Below, piece by piece: positions 1 through 10,317 of a stretch of 64,000 bases of DNA. The DNA is from Pseudomonadota bacterium. GTDB taxonomy: Bacteria; Pseudomonadota; Gammaproteobacteria; Burkholderiales; Burkholderiaceae_C. Under the pieces are notes generated by a model. It searched no databases. It saw nothing but the letters and a program-made list of their open reading frames with translations, and was not told where the DNA came from. Position 1 is the stretch's first letter, and each line of letters begins with the position of its first letter. The DNA is taken from positions 1-64,000 of the forward strand of contig JAKOZT010000044.1 in assembly GCA_029779845.1 (NCBI GenBank), in the 5' to 3' direction. The translations under genes were made by a program, and so were the position numbers.

Positions 1-875
1 TTGCGCGCCAGCACCACTGTGGCCTCCGTGGCTGTCAAGCCTCGTTGCCGCAGAGCCTCGTGCATCGGCCCGAACAGCTTGCTGTGCCCCGCGGAGAACG
101 CCGCCAACCACAGCAGCTTGCGCAGCAACGCCGGCCCGCGCTTGGTCAGCCTTCTGCGCCCTCGATGTGTGCCCGAATCGGCCGGGCGCGGATCCAGCCC
201 GCTGTAGGCCACCACCGCGTCCACGTTGCCGAACGGCAGCCTCCCCAGCACCGCCGTCAGCAACGCCGCGCTCTGTGGCCCGATGCCCGTGATCGTCAGC
301 AGGCGTCGGTAGCCTTCGGCCATCTCGGCCTGCTCGTGCACCACCTCCTGAATCTTGGCATCGAGCTGCGCCAACCACCGGGCCGCTTGCCGCTGCAGCG
401 CCTGGCGTTGCGCTCGCAACGGCGCCACCCCGCGCAGACACTCGCTCAAGGCCTCCAGATGCCGCTGCAACTGCGAGCGCCTGCGCAACAACTCCACCAA
501 GCGCTGCTGCTGCGCACTGCCAGCCCTGTACGGATGCAGTCGCTCGCGGTGCTCCGCCACGTAGCGGGCGATCACCTGGGCGTCCGAACCATCGGTCTTG
601 CCTCGCACGCCCAAGGCCTTGGCGTAGAAGTACACGTCCTTCGCATTGAGCACATAGACCACCCTGCCGGCCTGCTGCGCCAGCCGCACCAGCAACTGGT
701 GATAGCTGCCCGTGGACTCCACCGCGATACACGCTCCAGGCGCCAGCCTGGCCAGCCAGCTGCGAATGGCAACCGTTCGGTTGGCCAGCGTCTGGCGCTC
801 ACCCCGCGGCAGCGTGAAGGCGCAGAGCTCGGCCTTGGCCACATCCACACCGACAACATCCTGGGCAACTTGCAT
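1..875 (-). mobile_element. IS110-family transposase, truncated by window start (5' part of gene present)
   Basis: Reverse strand from ATG at 875 reads MQVAQDVVGVDVAKAELCAF..., with IGPQSAALLTAVLGRLPFGNVDAVVAYSGLDPRPADSGTHRGRRRLTKRGPALLRKLLWLAAF (IS110 transposase-type region). No stop before position 1, so absent from the ORF track. Confidence 0.85.
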
Positions 876-1299
876 GATCGGCACCTCCGGGTCAAGAATC
901 GACCTTGCTGGGGCGAGGCAGCCCGCTCACGTCAGCTTGCTTGCAGATCGGCGCTCAAGCGATCAACTCGCGCGGCGCTCAGTTCCTCATCGACGTTGGG
1001 CGGGCGGGGTGGGAGACCACTCGTTCGGTCAGTCCGCTACTCGCGGCTGAAGCATCGCAGAGTCCCTCCGCCCCAGCCCATACACACTACGTCGGCTGCG
1101 CTGCCTGTTCCAGTTCACGAAGAACCATACAAGCATCACAGCGCAGTCGGCGCGCAGCGCCGACCGCCACCGTAGGAGCCCACACGGGGCCGTGCCTGCC
1201 GCGCCGCTGCGGCGCATCCCCGACAAGAACACGCCCGCCCCGAGCTGCGCTTTGATGCCATTGATCGCAACGTCGTATGAGGCCTCGGCGCGCCGCACG

Positions 1300-1581
1300 T
1301 CAGCCCAGCCAGCCCTCGCGCACGGCGCTGAACGCGAGCGCCAGCGGCGCCAGCGCGGCGAAGGCGCGGATCAGCCGCTCGAACACCGGCCCGGCCTGCG
1401 CCGCGTGCAGGTAGTGGCGCACCAGCAGCTCGGCCTTGAGCGCGCACAGCGCCGCTATCAGCAGCGCCATCGCCAGGCGTGCGCCCGGCGCCGCGCCGTG
1501 CGCCGAGGCTGCCACGCCGGCGAGCGTCAGCGCCAGCAGCGCGAGCCAGGTGAGGGTGGCGGCGTCGAAGAAGCGTTTCAT
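1300..1581 (-). CDS. Small membrane protein, cytochrome c oxidase subunit IV / NorF-like
   Basis: MKRFFDAATLTWLALLALTLAG...ALCALKAELLVRHYLHA; about 93 aa, predicted TM helices, directly downstream of a COX3-like gene. Confidence 0.6.
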   Translation of the reverse strand: MKRFFDAATLTWLALLALTLAGVAASAHGAAPGARLAMALLIAALCALKAELLVRHYLHAAQAGPVFERLIRAFAALAPLALAFSAVREGWLG

Positions 1582-2180
1582 GCGAAGGCGTAGAACAAGG
1601 CGAACAGCATCAGCCAGACCAGATCGGTGGCGTGCCAGTAGGTCGCCAGCGCCACCAGGCCGCGATGGTCCTGCGCGCTGTAGCCGCCGGCGCCGAGGCG
1701 CGCCAGGCACCAGGCCATGCCCATCAGCCCCCAGCTGGCGTGGATGAAGTGGTTAATTGTCAGGTACCAGTAGACGACCACGAAGATGCCCGCGCCGGCC
1801 GTCAGCCCGTGCGCCAGGTTCCATTGCCACTCGAAGACCTTGATCGCCGGGTAGGCGAGCCCCGCCAGCAGCGCCAGCGCGAGCATCGCCATCGCGGCGC
1901 GCTGCCGCCCCGCGCGCATCGCCGCGAGCATGCGCGTCAGCAGCCAGCCGCTGGTGACCATCGCCGCGGTGATGCCGACGCCGCCCCAGGTCCACAGCCG
2001 GTGCGCGCCCTCGCGGAACTCCTGCGGGTGGTGCCAGCGCGCGGTGAAGTAGACGACGAAGAACACCGCGAACTCGATGAACTCCAGGCAGATGCCGACC
2101 CACATCGCGCGGTAGCCGGGGATGTCGGGCCGCGCGGCGGCGACACTTGACTCTGTATCTGCTCCAGGGTTTGCAATCAC
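1578..2180 (-). CDS. Cytochrome c oxidase subunit III-like / NorE-like membrane protein
   Basis: PDIPGYRAMWVGICLEFIEFAVFFVVYFTARWHHP...INHFIHASWGLMGM...ATYWHATDLVWLMLFALFYAFA; heme-copper oxidase subunit III pattern. Start uncertain (GTG 2180, ATG 2192 or internal). Confidence 0.75.
   Translation of the reverse strand: MIANPGADTESSVAAARPDIPGYRAMWVGICLEFIEFAVFFVVYFTARWHHPQEFREGAHRLWTWGGVGITAAMVTSGWLLTRMLAAMRAGRQRAAMAMLALALLAGLAYPAIKVFEWQWNLAHGLTAGAGIFVVVYWYLTINHFIHASWGLMGMAWCLARLGAGGYSAQDHRGLVALATYWHATDLVWLMLFALFYAFA
2147..2177 (+). promoter_or_regulatory. Candidate MerR-family (CadR/PbrR/ZntR-like) operator-promoter with 19-bp spacer
   Basis: TTGACT-CTGTATCTGCTCCAGGGTT(19)-TGCAAT; ACTCT...AGGGT dyad inside an over-long spacer, immediately upstream of the P-type ATPase ATG. 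Confidence 0.7.
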
Positions 2181-2183
2181 GCC

Positions 2184-4172
2184 ATGGCCCATGTCCACCT
2201 TCAAGATCATGCCCACGATCATGCCTGCTGCGGCTCGGCGGCCTGCGCGCCGTCGCCTGCCGCGCATGATCACGATCATGCGCACGGCGACTCCGGCAAC
2301 CACGGGCGCCTCGCCGGCGCGCTGCTGCTGGCGATCGCGGCCGAGGCGATCGGCTATGTCGTGCCGGACACGCTGCCGTGGCGCGGCCTCGGCCTCGCGG
2401 TGGCGGCCGTCGCGATCGCGCTCGCCGGCTTCGACGTCTACAAGGCCGGCCTGCGCGCGCTGCGCCGCGGCCGCCTGAACATCGACGCGCTGATGACGGT
2501 GGCCGTGACCGGCGCCTTCGCGATCGGCCAGTGGCCGGAAGCGGCGATGGTGATGGCGCTGTACGCGATCGCCGAGGCGATCGAGGCGCGCGCCGTCGGC
2601 CGCGCGCGCAACGCGATCCAGAAACTGCTCGACCTCGCGCCCGACGTCGCCTCGCTGCGCCAGGCCGACGGCACGTGGGCCAGCGTGCCGGTGTCGGCCG
2701 TGGCGGTCGGCGCGCGGCTGCGCGTCAAGCCGGGCGAGCGTGTGCCGCTGGACGGCATCGTGCGCGAGGGCCGCAGCAGCGTCGACCAGGCGCCGGTCAC
2801 CGGCGAGAGCATCCCGGTCGACAAGACCCTCGGCGACGCGGTGTTCGCCGGCACGATCAACGCCTCGGGCACGATCGAGGTCGAAGTCACGGCGCCGGCC
2901 TCGGACTCGACGTTGACGCGCATCATCCACGCGGTCGAGCAGGCGCAGGCCACGCGCGCGCCGACGCAGGGTTTCGTCGAGCGCTTCGCGGCGGTGTACA
3001 CGCCCGCGGTGTTCGCGATCGCGCTGGCCGTGGCGCTGCTCGGGCCCTGGCTGGCCGGCTGGAGCTGGCTCGCGGCGATCTACAAGGCGCTGGTGCTGCT
3101 GGTGATCGCCTGCCCCTGCGCGCTGGTGATCTCCACGCCGGTGAGCATCGTCAGCGGCCTGGCCGCGGCGGCGCGGCGCGGCATCCTCATCAAGGGCGGC
3201 ATCCATCTCGAAGAGGCGCGCAAGCTCAAGGCCGTCGCGCTCGACAAGACCGGCACGCTCACCGAGGGCAAGCCGCGCCTGGTGGAGTGGGCCGTGCTGG
3301 AGCCGGATGCGCCGATCGCGCGCCGCGCGCGCATCGAGCACCTCGCCGCCGCGCTGGCGTCGCATTCCGACCACCCGGTGTCGCGCGCGATCGCCGCCGG
3401 GCTCGCGCCGAACAGCGTCGAGGCGCGCGGCTTCGTCGCGCTCGGCGGGCGCGGCGTCGAGGCCGAGGTCGAGGGCGCGCGCTACGTGCTCGGCAACCAC
3501 CGCCTGATCGAAGAGCGCGGCCAGTGCTCGGCGGCGCTGGAGGTGCGGCTCGCGACGCACGAGCAAGCCGGCCGCACCGTGACGATGCTGGCCTCCGAGG
3601 AGCGCGTGCTGGCGCTGTTCGCGGTGGCCGATACGCTCAAGCCGCATGCGCGCGAGGCGGTGCAGGCCTTGCGCGCGCTCGGCATCGCACCGGTGCTGCT
3701 CAGTGGCGACAACCAGGCCACCGCGAGCGCGATCGCCGCCGAGGCCGGCATCGCCGACGCGCGCGGCAACCTGCTGCCGCAGGACAAGCTGGATGCGATC
3801 GAGGCGCTGCAAAAGGAGCACGGCCCGACCGCGATGAGCGGCGACGGCATCAACGACGCGCCGGCGCTGGCGCGCGCCGACATCGGCATCGCGATGGGCG
3901 CGGCCGGCACCGACATCGCGATGGAGGCGGCCGACATCGTCGTGATGAACGACGACCTGCGCCGCATCGCCGAGACGGTGACGCTCTCGCGCGCCACGCA
4001 CGCGGTGCTGTGGCAGAACATCGTGCTGGCGCTGGGCATCAAGGGCGTCTTCCTGCTGCTCGCCGTGGCCGGCAGCGCGACGATGTGGATGGCGGTGTTC
4101 GCCGACATGGGCGCGAGCCTGCTGGTGGTGGCCAATGGTTTGCGGCTGCTGCGAAAGGGCGGCCGCGATTGA
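2184..4172 (+). CDS. Heavy-metal translocating P1B-type ATPase (Cd/Zn/Pb type) with His-rich N-terminus
   Basis: CPCAL motif, DKTGTLTEG phosphorylation site, [11 protein letters not shown]-term [35 protein letters not shown]. Confidence 0.95.
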   Translation: MAHVHLQDHAHDHACCGSAACAPSPAAHDHDHAHGDSGNHGRLAGALLLAIAAEAIGYVVPDTLPWRGLGLAVAAVAIALAGFDVYKAGLRALRRGRLNIDALMTVAVTGAFAIGQWPEAAMVMALYAIAEAIEARAVGRARNAIQKLLDLAPDVASLRQADGTWASVPVSAVAVGARLRVKPGERVPLDGIVREGRSSVDQAPVTGESIPVDKTLGDAVFAGTINASGTIEVEVTAPASDSTLTRIIHAVEQAQATRAPTQGFVERFAAVYTPAVFAIALAVALLGPWLAGWSWLAAIYKALVLLVIACPCALVISTPVSIVSGLAAAARRGILIKGGIHLEEARKLKAVALDKTGTLTEGKPRLVEWAVLEPDAPIARRARIEHLAAALASHSDHPVSRAIAAGLAPNSVEARGFVALGGRGVEAEVEGARYVLGNHRLIEERGQCSAALEVRLATHEQAGRTVTMLASEERVLALFAVADTLKPHAREAVQALRALGIAPVLLSGDNQATASAIAAEAGIADARGNLLPQDKLDAIEALQKEHGPTAMSGDGINDAPALARADIGIAMGAAGTDIAMEAADIVVMNDDLRRIAETVTLSRATHAVLWQNIVLALGIKGVFLLLAVAGSATMWMAVFADMGASLLVVANGLRLLRKGGRD

Positions 4173-4219
4173 GGCTTCGCCGGCGCGCGCATCATGCGTG
4201 TATCGACGCGGAGGCCACC

Positions 4220-5617
4220 ATGACGCAGACACGTACCGAACACGACAGCTTCGGCCCCATCGACGTGCCGGCCGATCGCCTGTGGGGCGCGCAGACGCAG
4301 CGCTCGTTGGAGCACTTCGACATCTCCGGCGAGCGCATGCCGCGCGAGCTGCTGCGCGCGCTGGCGCAGGTGAAGGGCGCGGCTGCCGAGGTCAACGCCG
4401 CGCTCGGTACGCTCGATACCGCCAAGGCCGACGCGATCCGCCGCGCGGCGCGCGAGGTGCTCGACGGCCGGCACGACGAGCAGTTCCCGCTCGTCGTGTG
4501 GCAGACCGGCTCGGGCACGCAGAGCAACATGAACATGAACGAGGTGCTGGCCAACCGCGCTTCGCAGCTGCTCGGCGGGCCCATCGGGCCGCAGCGGCTG
4601 GTGCATCCGAACGACGAGGTGAACCGCGGGCAATCCTCGAACGACGTGTTCCCGACCGCGATGAACGTCGCCGCCGTGCTCGCGCTCGAAAGCGCGCTGC
4701 TGCCGGCGCTGGACGCGCTGCACGCGACGCTCGCGGCCAAGGCGGGCGAGTTCGCTTCCATCGTCAAGATCGGCCGCACGCATCTGCAGGACGCCACGCC
4801 GCTGACGCTCGGCCAGGAAGTCTCCGGCTGGGCCGCGCAGCTCGCGCATGCGCGCCGCCACGTCGAGGCCGCGCTGCCGCATCTGCGCGAGCTGGCGATC
4901 GGCGGCACCGCGGTGGGCACCGGGCTGAACGCGCATCCCGAGTTCGGCGCGCGCATGGCCGAAGCGCTGTCGCGCGAGTGCGGCACGCGCTTCGTCAGTG
5001 CGCCCAACAAATTCGAGGCGCTGGCCGCGCACGACGCGATCGTGCAGGCGCACGGCGCCTTGAAGGGCCTGGCCGCCGCGCTGACCAAGATCGCCAACGA
5101 CGTGCGCTGGCTCGCCAGCGGCCCGCGCGCCGGCCTGGGCGAGCTGCGCATCCCGGAGAACGAGCCGGGCAGCTCGATCATGCCGGGCAAGGTCAACCCG
5201 ACGCAGTGCGAGGCGCTGACGATGGCCTGCTGCCAGGTGCTGGGCAACGACGTGACGATCGCCGTCGCCGGCGCCTCGGGCGCCTTCGAGCTGAACGTCT
5301 ACAAGCCGGTGATCGCCAACGCGATGCTGCAAAGCGTGCGCCTGCTCGCCGACGGCATGCGCAGCTTCGATGCGCATTGCGCGCGCGGCATCGAGCCCGA
5401 CGAGGCTCGCATCGCCGAGCTGGTGCAGCGCTCGCTGATGCTGGTGACGGCGCTGAACCCGCACATCGGCTACGACAAGGCCGCCGAGATCGCCAAGCGC
5501 GCGCACCGCGAGGGCATTTCGCTGCGCGAGGCGGCGATCGCCTCGGGGCACCTCACGGGCGGGCAGTTCGATGCGTGGGTGCGGGCGGAGCGGATGGTGG
5601 GCGGAGGGCTCCCCTAG
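4220..5617 (+). CDS. fumC: Fumarate hydratase class II
   Basis: [33 protein letters not shown]...[16 protein letters not shown] signature. Confidence 0.96.
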   Translation: MTQTRTEHDSFGPIDVPADRLWGAQTQRSLEHFDISGERMPRELLRALAQVKGAAAEVNAALGTLDTAKADAIRRAAREVLDGRHDEQFPLVVWQTGSGTQSNMNMNEVLANRASQLLGGPIGPQRLVHPNDEVNRGQSSNDVFPTAMNVAAVLALESALLPALDALHATLAAKAGEFASIVKIGRTHLQDATPLTLGQEVSGWAAQLAHARRHVEAALPHLRELAIGGTAVGTGLNAHPEFGARMAEALSRECGTRFVSAPNKFEALAAHDAIVQAHGALKGLAAALTKIANDVRWLASGPRAGLGELRIPENEPGSSIMPGKVNPTQCEALTMACCQVLGNDVTIAVAGASGAFELNVYKPVIANAMLQSVRLLADGMRSFDAHCARGIEPDEARIAELVQRSLMLVTALNPHIGYDKAAEIAKRAHREGISLREAAIASGHLTGGQFDAWVRAERMVGGGLP

Positions 5618-5671
5618 CCAGAGGCCGTCCCACGCAGGGCCCCGGTCTCGTCGCGAAGATGTTCATCGACG

Positions 5672-6727
5672 CTACTTCATGACAAGCGCGCAGCAGAGGA
5701 CGAGCACCGCGAGCCAAAGCGTCTCGGCAACCAGCAGCACCATGGGCCGCCAGCCCGCGCGCGCCAGCTGCATGAAGGAGGTCTTCATGCCCAGCGCGGC
5801 GATGGCGACGACCAGGCATGCGCGCGAGACGAGGTTCAGGGAGTCCTGAACTGGCTGCGCGATGAACCCCAGCGAGTTCACCGCCACCATCACGATGAAA
5901 AGCCAAAGGAACCACGGGACGAGCGCCTGGTGCCCTCTGTCCGACGTCTCGGAGGCGGGGTCGCTTGCCTCACGGGAGCGCTTGAACGCCGCGGAGACGG
6001 CAACCACGACGACGGTCAGCATCGCGACGCGGAAGAGCTTGACGACAGTTGCGATATCACCCGTGTGCGGGTCGATCGTGTAGCCCGCGCCGACCACCTG
6101 CGCCACGTCGTGAATGGTTCCTCCGAGGAAGAGGCCGGCCAGCTCGAGTGGCAGGTGAAGCAGCTTGGCAACCAGCGGATAGACGACCATGGCGATGGTC
6201 GAAAGAACGGTCACCGTGACCACGACCATCAACGTGAATCGGTCGCTCTCCTTGTCTCGCGGGAGAACGGCGGAGATCGCAAGAGCGGCCGATGCGCCGC
6301 AGATGGCAACCGCGCCGCCGGAAAGAACAGATTGCGGCTTTGTCATCCCCAGCCGGCGTCCGAACACCAGTGCCATGCCGATGGTTGATGCCACTCCAAG
6401 AATCACAACCGCGGCGGTGGTCCATCCGAGGCCTGCGATCTGTGCTGCGGTGATCCGCGCGCCGAGCAATCCGACGCCCAGGCGCAAGAGCGTGCGGGAG
6501 CAGAACTCGATGCCGGGCTTGCTCTTCGCTTCTCCGCTCAGATGGTTGAGCGCGACGCCGAAGAACAGGGCATAGAGCAACTGCGGCCCTCCATGCACCG
6601 TGGAGACAAATGTCGCTGCCATGGCCAGGAGCGCGGCCAGGAAGAATCCGTGCCATAGCCGCGGCAAGCGCCTTGCGCCGCTGTCGAAGCGTATGGCAAG
6701 GCCTGTAGAAGAGTGGGTGCCAGTCAT
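5672..6727 (-). CDS. YeiH/UPF0324-family putative sulfate exporter membrane protein
   Basis: RLGVGLLGARITAAQIAGLG...LSGGAVAICGASAALAISAV...GGTIHDVAQVVGAG. Confidence 0.9.
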   Translation of the reverse strand: MTGTHSSTGLAIRFDSGARRLPRLWHGFFLAALLAMAATFVSTVHGGPQLLYALFFGVALNHLSGEAKSKPGIEFCSRTLLRLGVGLLGARITAAQIAGLGWTTAAVVILGVASTIGMALVFGRRLGMTKPQSVLSGGAVAICGASAALAISAVLPRDKESDRFTLMVVVTVTVLSTIAMVVYPLVAKLLHLPLELAGLFLGGTIHDVAQVVGAGYTIDPHTGDIATVVKLFRVAMLTVVVVAVSAAFKRSREASDPASETSDRGHQALVPWFLWLFIVMVAVNSLGFIAQPVQDSLNLVSRACLVVAIAALGMKTSFMQLARAGWRPMVLLVAETLWLAVLVLCCALVMK

Positions 6728-7010
6728 TCTTCGGAATCGTAGAGACCTCTTGCTGATCTAAAAAGCACGAAGTATCTATTGTTGTGAGCTGAAAATCAGA
6801 TCATTGGGGAATCGCTGATCGTGCCGGCCTGCGTCGCGTCGTTGACGTTGGCCGGCGCGGCGATCACCGAATGGACGAGTCCGGGCTCGGCATCCACGCT
6901 CGCTCAGGTGCGCCCGAGCCATCGGCGATCACGGGGGTGACGCTCGCGGTCGATTGCGGCGGGCTCTGCGGGTCGCGCCGGGGCGCGTTCCCGCCCTTGC
7001 CGACTGCGGC

Positions 7011-8234
7011 CTAAATGTGCTGCTTCAGCGGCACGGCGGCATCGCAGGCCAGCGCCGGCGCCGGGCTCTTGCCGGCTTCGAGCAGCTTGCGCGCGGCCAT
7101 GTGGTCGAGCGGGGCGTTGACGCTCTCGACGCACATCAGCCGCTCGCCTGCGTAGTGCAGGATCGAGAAGCTCGCCGGCGTGGCGCCGGGGCGCCGGTGG
7201 CGCGTGCCCTCGGGCGGCATCAGGCCGGCCATCTGCAGGCGCATCGAACCCTGCTCCGACCAGAACCACGGCAGTGCGCGGTACGAGTCGCTCGCACCCT
7301 GGATCGTCGCCAGCGCGGTGCGCGCCTGGTCGTTGGCGTTCTGCACCGATTCGAGCCGCAGGCGGCGCGCACCGCCGTGTTCGGGGAAGGCGGCGCAGTC
7401 GCCGATCGCGAGGATGGCGGGGTCGGAGGTGCGCAGCGAGGCGTCGACGACGATGCCGTTGTTGCACTCCAGCCCGGCCGCTTGCGCGAGCTGCACGTCG
7501 GGCGCGGCGCCTATGCCCATCACCAGCAGCTCGACCGGCTCGCGCACACCGTCCACCGACAGCGCGGCGATGCGCTCGCCTTCGATCACGAAGTCGCCCA
7601 CCGTCGCGCCGAGGCGGACGTCGATGCCATTGGCGCGATGCGTGGCCAGCACATGCTCGGCCAGCTCCGGCGACAGCGAGCGCTGCAGCAGGCGCGGCGC
7701 GGCTTCAAGCACCGCCACCGACTTGCCGAGCGCGTTGGCGGTCGCGGCGATTTCGAGCCCGATGAAGCCGCCGCCCAGCACGGTCACGCGCGATGCCGCC
7801 GTGAGCAGATCGCGCAGCCGCAGCGCATCGGCCGCGCTGCGCAGCACGGCGACGTTGGCCAGCCCCGCCGGCAGCCCCGGCAGCGTGCGCGCCGTCGCGC
7901 CGGTGGCGAGCACCAGCCATTCGTAGGGCAGCACGGCGCCGGAGCGCAGCGTCAGCGTGCGTGCCGCGCGGGCTATCGAATGCGCCGCATCGCCGCGATG
8001 CAGCGTGACACCGGCCTCGGCGAACCAGCCCTCGCCGCGATGCAGCTGCAGCGCCTCGGCCGGGTTCTTCAGAAAGGCCTTGGACAGCGGCGGCCGCTGG
8101 TAGGGCAGCTCGCTCTCGGCGCACACGAGGTGCGTGCGCGCCGCGAGGCCGGCGGCCGCGAGCGCGTTGGCGAGCGCCGCACCGGCATGGCCGCCGCCGA
8201 CGATCACGATCCTGTCCTGCCGTGCTTCACTCAT
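7011..8234 (-). CDS. FAD-dependent NAD(P)H:ferredoxin reductase (putidaredoxin/rhodocoxin reductase type)
   Basis: IVIVGGGHAGAALANAL (FAD Rossmann), VTVLGGGFIGLEIA (NAD Rossmann), ILAIGDCAAF. Confidence 0.93.
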   Translation of the reverse strand: MSEARQDRIVIVGGGHAGAALANALAAAGLAARTHLVCAESELPYQRPPLSKAFLKNPAEALQLHRGEGWFAEAGVTLHRGDAAHSIARAARTLTLRSGAVLPYEWLVLATGATARTLPGLPAGLANVAVLRSAADALRLRDLLTAASRVTVLGGGFIGLEIAATANALGKSVAVLEAAPRLLQRSLSPELAEHVLATHRANGIDVRLGATVGDFVIEGERIAALSVDGVREPVELLVMGIGAAPDVQLAQAAGLECNNGIVVDASLRTSDPAILAIGDCAAFPEHGGARRLRLESVQNANDQARTALATIQGASDSYRALPWFWSEQGSMRLQMAGLMPPEGTRHRRPGATPASFSILHYAGERLMCVESVNAPLDHMAARKLLEAGKSPAPALACDAAVPLKQHI

Positions 8235-8757
8235 TCTCGTTCTCCGCCGCGGCGCGCGTGCGGCGCCGTTTCGCCTTCGGGAAACGCTGCGCCACGTAGC
8301 GCGCCGTGGCCGTCTCCACCGCCGGCAGGTTCTCGTGCAGGCGCTTGAGCAGGCCGATCAGCGTCTCGACTTCGTCGGGGTTCAGCACCGACAGGAAGGC
8401 GCGCTCGCGCTCCAGCGCGATGCCGAGGATCTGGTCGTGCAGCGCGCGGCCCTTCTTCGTCAGCGTGGCGATGCGCAGCCGCCCGTCCTCGGCGTCCAGC
8501 GCCATCGTGATCAGGCCCTTGGCGTGCATGCTCTTGAAGCAGCGGCTCACCGAGGCCTTGTCCATGCCGATCACGCGCGACACCTGCTGCGCCGAGATCG
8601 AGCCGTGGATCGCCAGCAGCACCAGGCAGCGCCAGGTCTCGATGCCGACGTCGAAGGCCGCCAGGTAGTTCTGCGAGGCGCCGCGCGAGAGCTTGTTGGC
8701 GATCCAGGTCAGGAAGGCCGGGACGTAGCGTTCGAGGTCGACGTTGCGCGAAGCCAT
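8227..8757 (-). CDS. MarR-family transcriptional regulator
   Basis: ISAQQVSRVIGMDKASVSRCFKSMHAKGLITMALDAEDGRLRIATLTKKG winged-helix; overlaps the reductase start by 8 nt. Confidence 0.9.
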   Translation of the reverse strand: MASRNVDLERYVPAFLTWIANKLSRGASQNYLAAFDVGIETWRCLVLLAIHGSISAQQVSRVIGMDKASVSRCFKSMHAKGLITMALDAEDGRLRIATLTKKGRALHDQILGIALERERAFLSVLNPDEVETLIGLLKRLHENLPAVETATARYVAQRFPKAKRRRTRAAAENENE

Positions 8758-8761
8758 CGCG

Positions 8762-9085
8762 CTATTGTTGCCGGTCCGGAATGTGCACGACCAGGCCTTG
8801 CAGCGCCGCCGTCAATTTGAGCTGGCACGACAGCCGGCTGGTCGGCCGGCGCTCGGCGGCCGTGCACTCCAGCATCTCGAGCTCGTTGGCCAGCGGCGCG
8901 GGCAGCTTGTCGGCCCAGGCTTCGTCGACGTAGACGTGGCAGGTGGCGCACATCGCCGAGCCGCCGCACTCGGCGACGATGCCGGGCACGCCGGCGCCGG
9001 TGGCCGCGGCCATGACGCTGACGCCCTCGGGCGCTTCCAGGCCGCGCTCGCCGCCGTCGGCGAGGATGAAGGTGATGTCGGGCAT
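8762..9085 (-). CDS. 2Fe-2S ferredoxin (putidaredoxin type)
   Basis: CGGSAMCATCHVYVDEAW...LSCQLKL: [2Fe-2S] cysteine pattern. Confidence 0.93.
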   Translation of the reverse strand: MPDITFILADGGERGLEAPEGVSVMAAATGAGVPGIVAECGGSAMCATCHVYVDEAWADKLPAPLANELEMLECTAAERRPTSRLSCQLKLTAALQGLVVHIPDRQQ

Positions 9086-9098
9086 GGCGGGGTCTCGT

Positions 9099-10298
9099 TC
9101 AGGCAGGAATCAATCGCAGGGGCAGCGTGTCGAGCGCACGCAGCGTGTTGTTCAGGCGCCGGGTGTGCGGCCCGGCGACTTCGATGCGCTTGACGCGCTT
9201 GGCCAGCGCCGTCAGCACCACCTCGCCTTCGAGCCGCGCCACCGCCTGGCCCACGCAGCCGTGGATGCCGGCGCCGAAGGCCACGTGGCCGCTCGGGCGG
9301 CGCTCGATATCGTAGCGGTCCGGGTTCGGCCACTTGCGCGGGTCGCGGTTGGCGGCGGCCAGCATGCACAGCACCTTGGTGTTCGCGGCCAGCGGCACGC
9401 CGGCGATCTCGCAGTCGCGCGCGGCGGTGCGGTAGAAGGTCTGCGCGGTCGATTCCCAGCGCAGGCCTTCTTCGAAGGCCGGGCGCGCCAGCGTAGGGTC
9501 GGCGTGCAGCTTGGCGTACTGCTCGGGGTGGTGGGCCAGCGCGTACAGCACGTTGCCGATGCCGTTGATGGTGGTGTCCACGCCGGCCGAGAGAAAGCTG
9601 CGCACCAGCATCGGCGCCTGCTCGTGCGTGATCTCGCCGGCGTCGGCGGCCTGCCAGATCTGGTCGCCGAAGCCGCCGGGGCGCAGATGCTCGCGCCGGC
9701 AGTGTTCCATGATCCAGCCGGTCACCGCCTCGACGCGCTGCGTAGCGCGCGCCAGCAGCTCGTTGCGCGGGCCCATCGAGTTGAACACCATGTCGCCGTA
9801 GACCAGCAGGTTCTCGCGGCCGTCTTCCTCGACGCCCACCGCGTCGGGGAACACCTTCAGCGGATAAAGCTGCGCGAGGTCGTGGATGCCGCAGATCGTT
9901 CCCTTGTCGACGCAGCGATCGAGCAGCGCCTCGGCCTCGGCGGTGAAGGTGGCGCGGATCTGCATGACCGCCTTCGGACTGAGGATGCGCGAGAGCACCG
10001 CGCGTGTCTGCGTGTGCAGCGGCGGGTCGGCTTCGAGGATCAGGCTCTTGGGGCGGAAGGGTTTTTCGAGGTTGAAGTTCGTCAGCCCCACGCCGGCGCC
10101 GGAGATGAAGGTGGCATGGTCGTTGAACACCGCATGCACCTGCTCGTGGCGCGCGCAGGCCACCACGCCGGGGTAGGGCGTGAGCCTGACCACCGGGCCG
10201 GCTTCGCGCAGCCGCTCATGCATCGGGTAAGGGTCGATCAGGTTCTCGCTGGAATAGGGGTCGATGTCCAGTTCGGCGATCGCTGCGGTTTCGTTCAT
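9099..10298 (-). CDS. Cytochrome P450
   Basis: LVRSFLSAGVDTTINGIGN (I-helix), EGLRWES, HVAFGAGIHGCVGQAVARLEGE (heme Cys loop). Confidence 0.95.
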   Translation of the reverse strand: MNETAAIAELDIDPYSSENLIDPYPMHERLREAGPVVRLTPYPGVVACARHEQVHAVFNDHATFISGAGVGLTNFNLEKPFRPKSLILEADPPLHTQTRAVLSRILSPKAVMQIRATFTAEAEALLDRCVDKGTICGIHDLAQLYPLKVFPDAVGVEEDGRENLLVYGDMVFNSMGPRNELLARATQRVEAVTGWIMEHCRREHLRPGGFGDQIWQAADAGEITHEQAPMLVRSFLSAGVDTTINGIGNVLYALAHHPEQYAKLHADPTLARPAFEEGLRWESTAQTFYRTAARDCEIAGVPLAANTKVLCMLAAANRDPRKWPNPDRYDIERRPSGHVAFGAGIHGCVGQAVARLEGEVVLTALAKRVKRIEVAGPHTRRLNNTLRALDTLPLRLIPA

Positions 10299-10317
10299 GC
10301 GTTGTCTCCGGTTGTCT

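Noticed and set aside
876-1299. Putative genes between IS110 and the COX4-like gene
   Set aside because: Overlapping short ORFs on both strands with no recognisable motif; probably IS flank/non-coding.
2184-2300. Repeated GATCATG words suggesting a DNA repeat or methylation cluster
   Set aside because: Explained by His/Asp codons of the metal-binding N-terminus.
2378-4219. First 614 codons of the 1079-aa plus ORF ending at fumC
   Set aside because: Out-of-frame reading of the ATPase; real fumC begins at 4220.
1578-4232. 884-aa minus-strand ORF over the P-type ATPase
   Set aside because: Only its last ~200 codons (COX3/NorE-like) are credible; the rest is low-complexity R/A/H/D-rich antisense of a certain gene, a typical high-GC artifact.
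3482-5551. 689-aa antisense ORF over fumC
   Set aside because: Antisense shadow with no motifs; fumC on the plus strand is unambiguous.
6904-7467. 187-aa minus ORF overlapping the ferredoxin reductase
   Set aside because: Wrong frame relative to a clear oxidoreductase; Arg-rich.
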